From positions 496,001 to 560,000 of the forward strand of contig JAPMOS010000016.1 in the NCBI GenBank assembly GCA_027972325.1: a stretch of DNA of 64,000 nucleotides. Direction: 5' to 3'. Position numbers and translations under genes: made by a program. Source of the stretch: Paratrimastix pyriformis (Eukaryota; Preaxostyla; Paratrimastigidae). The notes beneath the pieces were generated by a model. That model was not told the origin of the DNA, made no database searches, and saw only the letters and a list, made by a program, of their open reading frames with translations. Shown in pieces: positions 51,262-63,165 of this stretch (positions within the stretch are counted from its first letter, which is position 1; each line of letters begins with the position of its first letter).

Positions 51262-52325
51262 ATGGCCTCTTCCGTGCCCCCGCCTCCACCACTCCCTCCG
51301 CCTTCCCATCATCATTTCCGCACGCCTCCGAAGACGGAGACACCAACTCTCACAATTCACAACCCGAAATTCGAGCGTGTTCGTCGATCTCTCCTCTGGC
51401 GCGGCACCCATGCAGCACTTCCCGAGTATCTGTTTCGATGTGCGAATGGGGACAACCTGCGCATCCGGCAAATACTCGGCGGTGTCGAGAAGGGACTTGG
51501 GACAGGAGCCGCCCTCTGGGATGCTGCCCTGCTCATCGCCCGGTTTTTTGAGTGCCACCCCGGGGGCTACGAGGGCGAGTTCGTCGTCGACTCCGATACC
51601 TCGCGCGCGATTAAGTTTGCTGTCCCTATGGTCTCCAGTGCCCGGTGGGTTGAATTGGGCGCCGGAACCTCCCTGGCCGGCTTCGCCGCGGCCCACTGTG
51701 GGGTCGGTCGGGTGGTGTGTACAGACCTTCCTGTTCTTCTGCCGCTCATCCGTGAGAATATTGCCCTGAACCAGAGCCTCCTGGGAGGGCGCGTAGTTGA
51801 GGCGGCGTACGACTGGGCGATGGAACCGCCCTCCGAGGTGGCCCAGCACGGGCCCTTCGATGTGGTGTTGGTGTGCGAGTGTGTATATCACGCGGTCTGT
51901 CCCCCTCTGACAGTCCTCGCTGTCTTCCAGTGGTACACCACGCACTTCCATATTCGGGATCCATTTACATTGACCGTCCCAGGTCCCGGAGCTGCTCCTC
52001 GTTAAGGCGATATTGGCCCTGACCAGGCCAGCCGGGGGCAAGCAGCCTGTGGTTCTTATGGCCTACGAGCACCGCAGCGAACACATCCGACGACGGGTCC
52101 GCCCGCCTCTTTTCCCCGATTTCGCCAGCGACGAGTCTCACTCCTCCTCTGCTGCTCCGACCCCAGTTTTTCGACCTGTTTACGCGGCATTTCTACATCC
52201 ACTGCATCCCGCACGAGGATCACCACCCCGACTTCGAAGTGGATGACATCAACCTGTACGTGATGGTGCCCCGGCCCGACCAGCCCGCCCTGCCGGCTGA
52301 CTGTCCCTGCCAGACCGCGTTCTGA
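51262..52325 (+). CDS. METTL21/FAM86-type protein methyltransferase
   Basis: Three exons join in frame: 51262-51894, 51983-52096 and 52167-52325 (TGA), giving 301 residues. Family marks are GTGAALWDAALLIARFFE, the SAM-binding motif RWVELGAGTSLAGFAAAHCG, VVCTDLPVLLPLIRENIALN, an AYDW motif and FDVVLVCECVYHA, then FFDLFTRHFYIHCIP at the end. This is the seven-beta-strand non-histone lysine methyltransferase group (METTL21, METTL22, EEF2KMT), which methylates chaperones or elongation factors; which target applies here cannot be told. Introns start GTCTGT and GTCCGC and are 88 and 70 nt long. Confidence 0.88.
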
Positions 52326-52577
52326 TGGGAGACGAATAGGGATGGGGCGGATGGGTTTGGGGCACTATCGATGGGGTCATCGACAAGAGGGGAGCAGCCA
52401 CGCAAAAAAAGAAAAGGAAAGAAGAAAACCGAGAGGAGTTCCCCGGCCGGTGTGGCAGGAGAGAAGGGGAGATGGAGATTCCTTCACAAAACGATGTGGG
52501 GACGTGGGGGACACCGAGTCGGGAGGGGTTCTGGACCCCGCAAAAAGAGAACCCCGATGATGAGACGACACTGCTTC

Positions 52578-53244
52578 CTAGACTCTGCTCTCCTGTGGAG
52601 CAGATTGCGGTTGGGGTGCCGGGGCGGTAGCAGCTTGGATGGCGACTGTGGTGGCCGTCTCAATTGCCTTGCGCGCGAAGAAGGAGCTGAGCTGGTGACG
52701 GGCATCTGTGTTCAGTCATACCATGGAATTTAGTTCTCTCGGAGAGAAGGGTGCAGACCTTTGATACATTTGGCATAGCCAACAAGATTCACCCCCCCAA
52801 AGATGATACCCGAGAGACAAATCAGCAACCAGCCTGGGTTGAACTTCAAGATGGCAATGATCGAGAGAAGTCCCCAAAACACGGGGGTCGCCACAAGAGT
52901 CACCCAGAAGATGTTGGAATCCAGTTGAGAGATGACACTCCGATCTCGGACAGATTCGAAGTGCCACTCGGTGGTGCCGTCGGGCTTCACGCTATTCCAC
53001 CACCGCAGCCCCACCAAGAGACGGCCGGACACCTTTTGGACAGTCCAAAGATCGAATGCTTGAAGTAGAATGCAAATCACAAAGATCAGCACAAAGCTAG
53101 GGTTGCCAAAGAGTGTACAAAAGAGGTATGTCAGAAGTGACTGGGGACCAGTGTGATGTGAAAGAGGAAGAAAGAGAGACAGACAGAAATTTTGAAGAGG
53201 AAAAAGAAGAAGAACGCCCCGATATTCTTCGGGAGTGTGGCCAT
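52578..53244 (-). CDS. TVP23 family Golgi membrane protein
   Basis: Exons 53244-53185, 53141-52759 and 52705-52578 (TAG) give about 190 residues. Family marks are YLFCTLFGNPSFVLIFVICI, LLQAFDLWTVQKVSGRLLVG, LRWWNSVKPDGTTEWHFES and FWVTLVATPVFWG, followed by two more membrane helices. TVP23 acts in Golgi/endosome traffic. Introns start GTCTGT (53184) and GTCTGC (52758). The middle exon reads in frame only if the CCCC run at 53100-53103 (plus-strand GGGG) is shortened by one base; a sequence error is likely because the family pattern continues on both sides. Confidence 0.85.
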
Positions 53245-53299
53245 CTCAAAGCTTCGTTTCTGCCTTCTTGAGTCGACGTTGCCACGGAGCTTGACATCA

Positions 53300-54009
53300 C
53301 CGGCTGTTTTTCTGCTGTGTGGTGAGGACACACTTGGCTCTCTTCGAACTGAGTGCCTTTTTTCAACAGTCGAGGTGTTGGATAACAGCCGTTTTCCGGA
53401 ATTCGTGGGCGATGACCCACTCACGCACAGCTCGGCCTTTCTAACTCCCCGAGCTGCTCGCACACGAAATCCACCTGGAAGAAGCGGTATCCCGAAACCG
53501 CTTCCGCTGCGCCTCTTGGATATCGAGTTACCACAGCTCGCTTTCGATTCGTTTCCCTCGCCGAGCCTCCTCCATCGCAAACCGCACACCTCCCCCCTCA
53601 AAACCAACAGCACACTCCCCCAGACATCCTCTCCACTTGCAAAGGTCTCATTTATTTGGCGAGATGTGGCCCATGCTCACCTCATTCTGGTGCTTAGTCG
53701 GCAATCACAGCAGGTGATTCCTCGCCGGGCCCACCCCCTCAGCCCCTGTCTTCTCCTTCTCCCTTTCCCACTGGCGCGGCCTTCCCACAGCTGCTCCAAA
53801 ATAAGCCGAGTTTTCGGATGCAGTTCCTACGAGGCCCCGGGACAGGCACCCCCCCGGGGGGAGCCTCGCCTCCTCTTCAAAAGCTCGACAGCGCATCATC
53901 GTCGGCTTCGGGAGCCGCACCACCACCACCACCTCATAGAGAAGGCGGTTTGGTGATCACAGCTATCGGCATGAAATTATCGCAGCGAGACTTTGACGAT
54001 GATCTCTGA
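53300..54009 (+). CDS. Unrecognised Pro/Ser-rich protein gene
   Basis: An exon ending LPQTSSPLAK at a GTCTCA donor (53645) joins in frame to one starting at 53791, LLQNKPSFRMQFLRGPGTGT, and ending GMKLSQRDFDDDL (TGA 54007-54009). Upstream coding runs through VLDNSRFPEFVGDDPLTHSS and RLLDIELPQLAFDSFPSPSL. The start is not found and may overlap the divergent TVP23 gene. No domain is recognised. Confidence 0.5.
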
Positions 54010-54498
54010 CATCTCCTTTCTTGCTCCCCGGCGCACCACCCCGACTTCTCATGCACATTTCTGAGAGTTTCTCGTCTCACCCTCTCCCCTGATGAAGTTT
54101 TTCTTTTCCCCTCCCCACCGTTCCCCTTCTTCCACCTCATGCGTTGATTTTCACTCTCTGGCGACTGAGCATCCGTTTTGCCTGCTTTTTGTGTGCCTTC
54201 TATGGTTTGTTATCTGCAAATAATCAGTTCTCTTTGCCAAACAACAAGCGCGATCTGCCGGTTGAGCTGCGGTGGTGTAGCGAATTCTCTGGCCGTCTTT
54301 CGGAATGAATGTGTTGGACATTCGACGCCGGCAGGTTCTGCCTCGAGGTCATCGTTCGCAGAGCTTGTGTTTGGCCGGTTTCGTTTTGAACTGTCAAACG
54401 GCCAAGATCAATCGTTAGCTCCCCGGTGGACCACCCATCGTGCTTTTCGAACAGCTGCCCCTGTTTTTTTAAATTTTTTTCATCAATAACCTGCGAAA
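54010..54498. promoter_or_regulatory. Upstream region of cyclin B
   Basis: About 490 bases, lower in GC and T-rich (T runs at 54461-54480). It should hold the 3' UTR of the preceding gene and the cyclin promoter. No motif I can name. Confidence 0.4.
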
Positions 54499-56235
54499 AT
54501 GATGATGCAGCCTCGGAGAGCACTGGGTGACATCGGGAATCGTATCTCCAATCTCCAGGGGAAGTTCCCTCAGGATTCTCTCAAGGTTTGCGTTCGGTTT
54601 TTTTTCCCCGCGTTTTCGACGAGTCTCATTTTCCTCCATTTTCCGTCGTCTTTGTGTGTTTTACGGCCATAGCCGGCCACAGCCCGGGCCGGAACCACCA
54701 CCACCAGCACCTTCGCCATGCCCGCTGCTTCAGCGCGGATGGGTTTTCTTGCTGGTGCCCGTAAGCCTGCTGCCTCTGTTGCGCTCGCTGGCGCCCAACC
54801 CCGCCAGCCCGCTCCCATCTCGAGCGGGACCACATCTCTTCCCGCCACTTCGGCCCTGTCCTCCCTGCCGACGCTGCGCTCGACGTTGCCTGGCCAGATG
54901 CCATTGCCATCTGCCAGGTTCCACACATCGGGCTCGGTGACGGCTCGCCCGCCATCGACCACCGCCAGCCTTCACTCGGCCGCACCGACTCCCGCTTCCT
55001 CTGACAGCTCTCCTTCTCCTATTCAGCCACACCATATTCTTCCGCCTGTTGAGCTGGGGAACTATGACGACATTGATCTCAACGATGCTGGCAATCCCCA
55101 GGCAGTCAGCGAATACGTCCAGGATATTTATGAATATTTGATGGAGCTTGAGGTCCGTACGCAGAAGAAAACCAGGCGGAATCTCACTCTTCTTCGCACC
55201 TCATCGGCACCATCGGTACCACACAGCAACGCGAACGGGTTTCCGAAAATTTCCTGAGCATCCAAACTGAGGTGACTGATCGCATCCGCAGCACCCTGGT
55301 CGACTACTTGGTCTGTTTTTTATCTTTGTTTTTTTTTTTTCGTCGATGCCAATCACATCTCTGTTTTCCCAGGTCGATGTCCACATGGGCTTCCAGATGC
55401 TTCCCGAGACTCTTTTCCTCACCGTCAACGTGCTGGATCGTTTCCTGGCCCTGAAGCCCGTTGCCCAGAACAAGCTGCAGATGGTGGGTATCACCGCCCT
55501 CCTGGTGGCCGCCAAGTACGAGGAGACCTACATCCCCCAGCTGAAGGACTTCGTCAATGTCACGGACATGACCTGCACCAAGGCCGACCTCATCCGCACG
55601 GAACGGTCCGGACCCATCCTCATATGTGGCTATCCCCCCCGGGGCACTTGGCCCCCGTCCTGCCCCCCCCCCCCCCCAACCACTTGAAACTCATTGGCTC
55701 GCCCCCCACACACACACACACACACACTCCAGGATGATTCTCTCGAGCCTGAAGTTCTCCCTGTCGGTGCCCACCTCGCTGTCCTTCCTGAAGCGGTACG
55801 CCAAGGCCGCCCAGGCGGACAACACCATCGGCATGCTCTCCCGGTTCATGGCCGAGTTGGCCCTCATGGACGCCCACATCTCGGCCGCCTACCGGCCTTC
55901 CATCGTCGCCGCGGCGGCCATCTACCACGCCCTCAGGTGCACCCACAACCCGGGCTGGGTCTGTCATCCACCATGGGGCGAGGTCGTCGTATGGGAGTTG
56001 GGGGTGAGGTCGACGCATGAGTGTCTCATCCTCCCCTGTGGTCTCCTCCTCCCCTTAACAGACCGCCAACCTTCAGCACTACTCGGGCTACACGGAGGCC
56101 GACCTGACCCCATGTGCCCACGAGCTGCGTGAGCTCGTCCGCCGGGCCCCAACGGGTAAGCTGCAGGCCGTCTTCCGCAAGTACAGCCAACAGAAGTACC
56201 TCGGGGTGGCCAGGCTCTGCGCCCAGGAGATCTAA
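54499..56235 (+). CDS. Cyclin B (mitotic cyclin)
   Basis: Six exons join in frame: 54499-54585, 54673-55152, 55227-55310, 55373-55605, 55733-55958 and 56062-56235 (TAA), giving 427 residues. The destruction box is RRALGDIGN at residues 6-14, the APC/C signal. After a Ser/Pro/Thr-rich linker, the cyclin box begins near NDAGNPQAVSEYVQDIYEYL. It continues through VDVHMGFQMLPETLFLTVNV, VAAKYEETYIPQLKDFV and MILSSLKFSLSVPTSLSFLK. The C-terminal fold has HYSGYTEADLTPCAHELREL and a KYSQQKYLGVARL end. It activates CDK1 at mitosis. Donors: GTTTGC, GTCCGT, GTCTGT, GTCCGG and GTCTGT. Confidence 0.95.
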
Positions 56236-57145
56236 ATCTCCCCCATCCCCTCCTCTCCTGTGCATGTGAACTCACCCAACCACTGCGTCTTCTGGCTTGA
56301 ACCGCGTTTGTGTCCTGGAGGCGGGGGTCCATCTCCCCCACCCGCCAAACCCTCTCCTATCACACGCCACTCCTCCCATTACTCTCCTCCTCCTCCTTCT
56401 CTCTCCTCCCTTCCCCCCACGCATCGCGGACGGGTGGCACACAAACGACTCCCTCCCTCCAGTTGCACGCGCGGCTCGCACCAAGCCCCCCCCCCCCCCC
56501 CCCCTATACATGTGGGGATGGGAGTGTATCCCCTCCCCCCTCCAATTTGATGCTCCTCCCCTCCCTCCTGTATCCCCCCCTCCCCGTTTTGGAGATTTTT
56601 TGAAAAACTCCGATGGTGGCGGGGGCGGGGTGGTGTGGGATCAACCCCAGGGTGTGAGAGGCTCTTCATTTTTTCGGCTTGGATTGGGTGGTCTCCGCGC
56701 CCCTTCCATCGTGTCGTGTCTCTTTTCTCTTTATGATTTTTGTGTATCACAGTTGCTGCTTTTCTCGCTTCGAGCTTACGGCTTCTGCCTTCCCACTTCC
56801 AAATCAGGCGAGGGGGGAGTAGAAGGGATTTTGACGTTTTTGGTCGCCGCACCTCCGCCTCGATTCGGCCCACTTTTCCCATTCCATTCTCCTCCTGCAT
56901 CCCTTTTGGTGGCAACCGGCCGCTGGGGTTCGATGATGAGGCGCGGATGCTGCTGAGAAACCTTCGAGGTGGGCTGCTGGGAACGCCGTTCGCGAGCTTT
57001 CTTATCATCGCCCTTCGTCCCCGGGCCAACACGTTTTTTGTTGTTTTCGTTCCGCGCACCTCGTTCCGGATGAGTATCCAACCTCCCCGGGTGTGTCAGC
57101 CACCGGAAACGAACGACCGGACGGATGCCTTCTGAAGGTCTCATG
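56236..57145. other. Intergenic region between cyclin B and LRR gene
   Basis: Pyrimidine-rich on the plus strand up to 56620 with a C run near 56490, then T-rich. Open frames here lack domain features. A first exon of the next gene could lie at its right end. Confidence 0.4.
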
Positions 57146-57147
57146 CC

Positions 57148-59398
57148 GTGGATTCTCAAATACCAATACACTTCACAGAAACTTGCGAAATTCATTCCCT
57201 GCTTCACCTCCCGATCGACCTCTTGCAGGCAATCATGAGGGGTGAAGATGCGGAAGACTCCCTCCGTTTGTACGCTCTTCTGATTGGCCTCTCCCACGGC
57301 ACAAGGCAGGCCATTCGAGGCACTTTACGGCAGATGGCATTCGACAGTCTGCCCATCCCACGGCGGATGTCCTTGCTGCCTTGGTTGGCCCCTGCAAGGA
57401 CCTCGTCCGGCTGTCCCTCCCGTCGCGTGAGCCGGGCCTGTGGGGCTGCGGGCGCACCGCCGAAAGCAATGCCTCCTGGGTCGATGAGGCCTTTGCAGGC
57501 CACAACCAGCTGGCCCTGCTGCGCATCCCCGTGGGCGATTCAGTGCTGGTTGCCCTGCCACGCACCGTGGGCCACCTGTCCGGCCTTGTGGACTTTCAGC
57601 TGACCACCTGTTGGGGTTACGACGCGACACCCCTCCTGCCTGCCCTGGCGCAATGCGCCTGCCTCGAGGCCCTTCACCTGGACATGCCCGCATCTCAGCG
57701 CATCGACTTGACCCTGCTGGCCCCGAACGCGTCCTCACCACTGTGCGCCCGGCTCAGGAAGCTGACCATCTCCAACGACGTCCATCAAAATCTGAGCCTC
57801 TTGTATTTTCTGCAATCTCTCACCCGTCTCGAGGAGCTCAACATCCCGGAGTGCCGCCTCGATGCTCTGGCCTGCATCGGGCACCGCTTGACCGCGCTCC
57901 GAATGCCCACCTCGAGGCACTCATTCTTCGAGAGACTTGGGCGGTTGGAAGCGATCGAGATCAGGAACCGCGTCGATGACCCCGGTGATGTTGTGAATTC
58001 ACTGCAGGCCAACCGGGCCACGCTCCGCTCGGTGACCTTGCGATCATGCCGCCTCACCGGGCCGCTCTTCGAGGCGCTGGCTGCCTGTCCTCTTCTGATC
58101 CACCTGGACCTGTTCGTGAAACCTTCGAGTTATGAAGGTTTCGATCTTGCGGACGTGCCTCAGGATCTGCTCGACCGGCTGGAATCGCTCCATCTCCATG
58201 ATTTGGGCTACGATGGCCACCAGCCTCTGCGGTTCCCCATCTACAGCTCCCTACGCATCGCCAGCCCCACCCTGCGTATCCTGGACCTGGAGCTGGACCT
58301 GGGTCATGACGCCTGCCTGACCCTGGACTGCCCCGCTCTGGAGACGGTCACATTGCCCCTCACCCTCCCCGACCATTCTTACCGGCTGGCCCTGAACTGC
58401 CCACAAATGCGCCAGATGGCGGGACTCGCCGTCCATCAGGAGCTGGCCGCGTGTCAGGCCATGCCCCGCCTGTCCAAGATGAGTTATATCAAGGAGCTGT
58501 TCGATCACTCCCATGATGACCCGTGTCTGACCCTCGGGGCCTTGTTGTCCCTGGCGCCATCGATCACTCGGCTTTCCGGGGTGTGCTTCGCGCGGTTCAA
58601 TGATTTCACCGCATTCCTGCCGACGGCGCCCGCGTTGCGACATCTCCATGTCACGGTGGAAGTGCCCCGGGACGGTGCGGACCTGTTCCTCACTGCTGAT
58701 CATCTGGAGTCCCTCGAACTGTTCCTGGTCCCCGGAGATACCATTGTTCATACAATCAAATCGATCGGCTTTCGGATCGAGGCGCCGCAGCTGCGATCCT
58801 TCTCGCTGACCGAAACCAATCCGCCATTCCGTGTGAGCACGCTGGCTGTGCACTGCCGGGCCCTGGCCGACCTCCGCATTTCCTCCCTGTTTGAGCTGAC
58901 AGCGCTCACACTGAACACGGCCCCTGCCAGCTTGCGCACCTTCTTCATCGACGGTTCCCCCGCCCTGGATCCCGCATGTCTGCTGGCCTGCCTGGGGCAG
59001 CACGGGGGCCTGCGCCGGGTGTTCCTTGGGAGCCTCGGTCGCTGTTATGTTACGTCCTGGCCCGAGCTGGCCGCTGCCCTGGGCGCGCTGCCCCGGCTCA
59101 CGGAGCTCCAGTTGGGCGACCATCCCACTTTCGACCTGTGCCTCACCTGCCCAGCCCTGCGGCGCCTCAAGCTCTGCTGCGATCGATCCTCGTATTTGAC
59201 GAGACGACCATGCGCTCGCTGGTGCTCGACTGCCCCCTGCTGGAGGAACTCCAGGCCCCACTGGGTGCCGAGATGGAGCGGTTTGAGCTGGTCGGGGCAC
59301 CAACCTGCGTCTGGTGACTCACGGTGGTCACCTGGCACCCAAATGGAAGGAGATGATTGAGGGCCGCTGGCCGCTGCTGCGCTGGAATGATATGCCGT
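57148..59398 (+). CDS. F-box/leucine-rich-repeat protein, second family member
   Basis: It starts with an F-box-like region, LLHLPIDLLQAIMRG, then SLRLYALLIGLSHGTRQAIR, matching the order in the gene at 17511-19719. About 600 codons of leucine-rich repeats follow in one frame from 57381 (for example TRLEELNIPECRLDALACIG, LRILDLELDLGHDACLTLD). The expected C-terminus is EGRWPLLRWNDMP, ending at TGA 59396-59398. The frame must change near 57370, near 59180 and near 59300 to follow the homologous sequence, and no GT-AG introns fit there. Either the gene is decaying or there are sequence indels. No ATG is seen at the 5' end. Confidence 0.6.
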
Positions 59399-59672
59399 GA
59401 CCTGATCCCCTCCCCTCCCCTCCCAGTGCCTCCCCGTGCCTCCCAGTGCCTCCCAGTGCCTCATCCCTTTTTGAACATGTCGGCTCTGATCTCCGTCGTG
59501 GCCGTCTGCACAGCGGGCGCTCCCGGCCGGGAGGAGCCACCTGATGGGTCACTGAGAGCAGGGCGGAGGGGGAGCCCGGAACGGCGCAGGCGCAACTCCC
59601 AGCGGGAGAAAATGGGAGCAGCCACATGTTTCAAACTGTACAGCCAAGCCCCCTCCCCCACCCATACCCGCG

Positions 59673-62260
59673 TTACGTCTTCTGGGGCATCTGCGAGGAA
59701 ATCCGGGCGGGCGAGAGAAGCAGACCCCCCGCGGGACGGGGCGGCAAGGGGGGCAATGCGTCATGAGGCGCTGGTGGCGGCGGCGGCGAGGGTGGTGGAG
59801 GGATGAAAGGTTGCTGCTGTTGCTGTTGCTGTTGGTGGTGATGGTGCGGCGCGGGCACACCACCAACGACGGCTGCAGGGGTTGTGGTGGTGGTGGTGGG
59901 TCGAGGCGGCAATTCAACCCCATGACCCTCATCCTCCTCCTCCACGGCGTCCTCCTCCTCGGCTTGCTTCTCCTCGGCCTCGGCCTCGGCCTCATCCGCC
60001 GCTGCACCCTCGTGGTCCCCCCCGACCAGGTCAACCCGGGTCGGAGCCGCGGGAATCACCCCCGCATCAGCCACCATGGTCTGTGGTTGGGGTGGTGATG
60101 TCGACGTTGTGGCCTCCGAAGGACCAGCGGTGGTGCTGGTGGTCGACTTCACCCCAGTGGTGGATCTCCCCCCATCAGCGGAGGAGGGTGATATACCCGG
60201 AGAAGGTCGGCCTGCGGATGGTACTCCCACGGGAGGCGACGCGGTGGCCGTGACGTGGAACAGGGGCAACCGGGGGCCGGTCGAGAGCAGGGTGGCCGAA
60301 CGGAGGGCGCGAAGGCAGGTGGGCGAGTGTTTCAGGGGTCGGAGCAGCTTGTCGGAGCGGTCCATGCCCGTGGTAGGGTCGAGGGGTGCGAGGGCGGGCT
60401 GGTGGTGCGGCAGGAGCAGGCCCGTCTCGGCGGGGACTGGAAAAAGAGGGGATGAGATTTGAGGGCGATGAAGTGCCATCAGAACAACATCACCAGAGGA
60501 ACATGCTGTGTATTTGCGAGGGCGCAAGCGACACCATCCAGGATCATCATCATCATCATCCAGGGATCATCATCCAATCATCATCCAATCATCATCATCC
60601 AATCATCATCCAATCATCCATCCGATCGTCGACACACATCACACGATCCACGCAACACAGCTGCCAATACAGAGAGTCGGGGGAATGCGTCGCGCCGACT
60701 GCCCACGCCCCACGCACGCCCCCAGACCAACACCTCACCCAACCAACAGGTGTCCATGTCGGCAATAATTCAACGCCACACAACCGAGACCACTATGTTT
60801 GACACCAACAGAAGAGCACAAGAGTTACATCGCACTTCGACACACAACCAAGACAGACGTTCGGGCAATTGCATCACGGGCGAGCACTGCAGCAACTCGT
60901 CAAAGTACTCGCGCCAGCCAGGCTGGGAGGGCAGCACGGGGGCGGTATGAGGGCCTGCCGGGGTGGACATGGCCAGGGGCGGGGTCATCCCCACCGCCAG
61001 CAAAGTCGTGCTCTGCGTGTGGGGCTGCGGCCGTGCCGGGGGGGGAAGCGATCGGCCCGGGATGAGGAGGGCCGATGGGGGCTGGGCGGGGCTTGGGCTG
61101 AGGACCAGCGGGGTCGTTGGGGCTGGCGGGGTGTACAGGTCCGAGGGGGACGGGGCCGGCTGGAGGGGGTGTTGATGATGAGGGGGAAGCAGAGGGCGGA
61201 GAATTGGTGAGAACGCACCAGAACTGCGCGGAGACGCGCGCCCGCTGTCACACACCTCCGCAGGAAGGCAGTGGCACACAACACGACACATACGACATAC
61301 AGAGGAGAGGCGACACACAGAGGCGACACAGAGGCGATCCACAGGGCGATCCACAGGGCGATCCACAGAGGCGATCCACAGCGGCGACACAGAGAGGCGA
61401 CACAGAGAGGCGACACAGAGTGGCGACACAGAGTGGCGACACAGAGAGGCGACACAGAGTGGCGACACAGAGAGGCGACACAGAGAGGCGACACAGAGAG
61501 GCTACACAGAGTGGCGACACACGACACGCACGCGACACACACATGACACACAGACGACCGACAACACAAACGACACAGACATCACACGACACACACGACA
61601 GACGTGAATCGGCGAGGGCGACCCGGTCGTGGCACCATCCGCCCCGCCCGCGGCGGCCCTCAGGGTCCCCAAGACGGTAATCGGAGCCCCCGGGGAAGGC
61701 GAGGGCCCAGTCCTGCCCACCTCACCCTCGCCGCCAGCACTCGCGGCAGCATTGGGCGTCACCCCAGGGACGGCCGCGGGGGCAGAGGCGGGCGGGAGGA
61801 GCAGGGGCGCACTTGTCCCGCGGGCCGCCAATTTGAGGCGGAACGCATCCCGCGAGAAACGCCACGTCGAGGCGCGGGCAGGGTCGTCGGAGACGACTGT
61901 GGGCCCGGGGGTCGGGGTTGGCGGTGGTGATGATGGTGAGCATCCAGGAAGGGCGAACGGCGTGCTCCCCACACCTCATTTTGCGCAGGCTACCCCATTG
62001 TATCAATGACAGACAGTCAGATGCAAACGGGCTCCCACACATCGTTTTGCATAGGAGACTCCACTTTGACAGTTGGACACACTTTCCGGGAGAAAAACGT
62101 GCACACACACACACCGTTTTGCATAGGAGACTCCACTTTGATAATGACATACAGTTGGACACACTCCAAGGGAGAACAACGTGCGCACACACACACATCG
62201 TTTTGCATAGGAGACTCCACTTTGATAATACAGTTGGACACACTCCAAGGGAGAACAACG

Positions 62261-62291
<31 letters not shown>

Positions 62292-63079
62292 CGTTTTGCA
62301 CAGTCTCCGATGGGGAGACGGGCTGACAGATGATCTTTCGAACGCCACGAAACAGCTACAAGGCGGGTGATCGATCGGGTGTGTGTGCAGACCGGTCTGC
62401 CTGCCGATCTTGGCCAGGTCCTCCTCGGCCAGCAGGCGCCGGGCCCGCTCCTGATCCACCTGCTGCCTGAGCGACTCTGCCGACAGGTGCCCCTGGGTGC
62501 CAACCACGTCCGGATGGTTAGAATGCGATGAATATGAGCTCCTCTTGGTCCACCTGCTGCCTGAGCGACTCAGCCGACAGGTGCCCCTGGGTGCCATCCA
62601 TGCCCGGAGGGTGAATGTGATGAAGATGAGCTCCTCTTGGTCCACCTGCTGCCTGAGCGACTCAGCCGATAGGTGCCCCTGGGTGCCAACCACGTCCGGA
62701 GAGTGCGGGGGTATGAATGATCGAAAAGGTGATGCTGGTGCTGGTGCTGATGTTGATGCTGATGCTCCGTGTGTCTGTGTGTGTGTGTGTGTGGCAGAGG
62801 AAGGGCGGACCTGTTCAAGCTCTGCGCGCAGCTGGGCGCACTGGGCGTTGAGGGTGCTCACCTGGTGGCGCAGGGCGCCGTTCTCCGTCTGCAGCACGGC
62901 CATGTCACGCTCGTGTGATTCCTGGTCGTGTGAATGTGTGGGTGCGGAGCACAGGGTTTGATCAATCGCGCTCGTGTGATTCCTCTGGTCGTGTGAATGT
63001 GTGCGCGCTCGGGGTAAAGGGACTGATCAATCAATCGGCTCACATCATCATCATCATTCAGCCATCATCATCATTCAGC

Positions 63080-63165
<86 letters not shown>

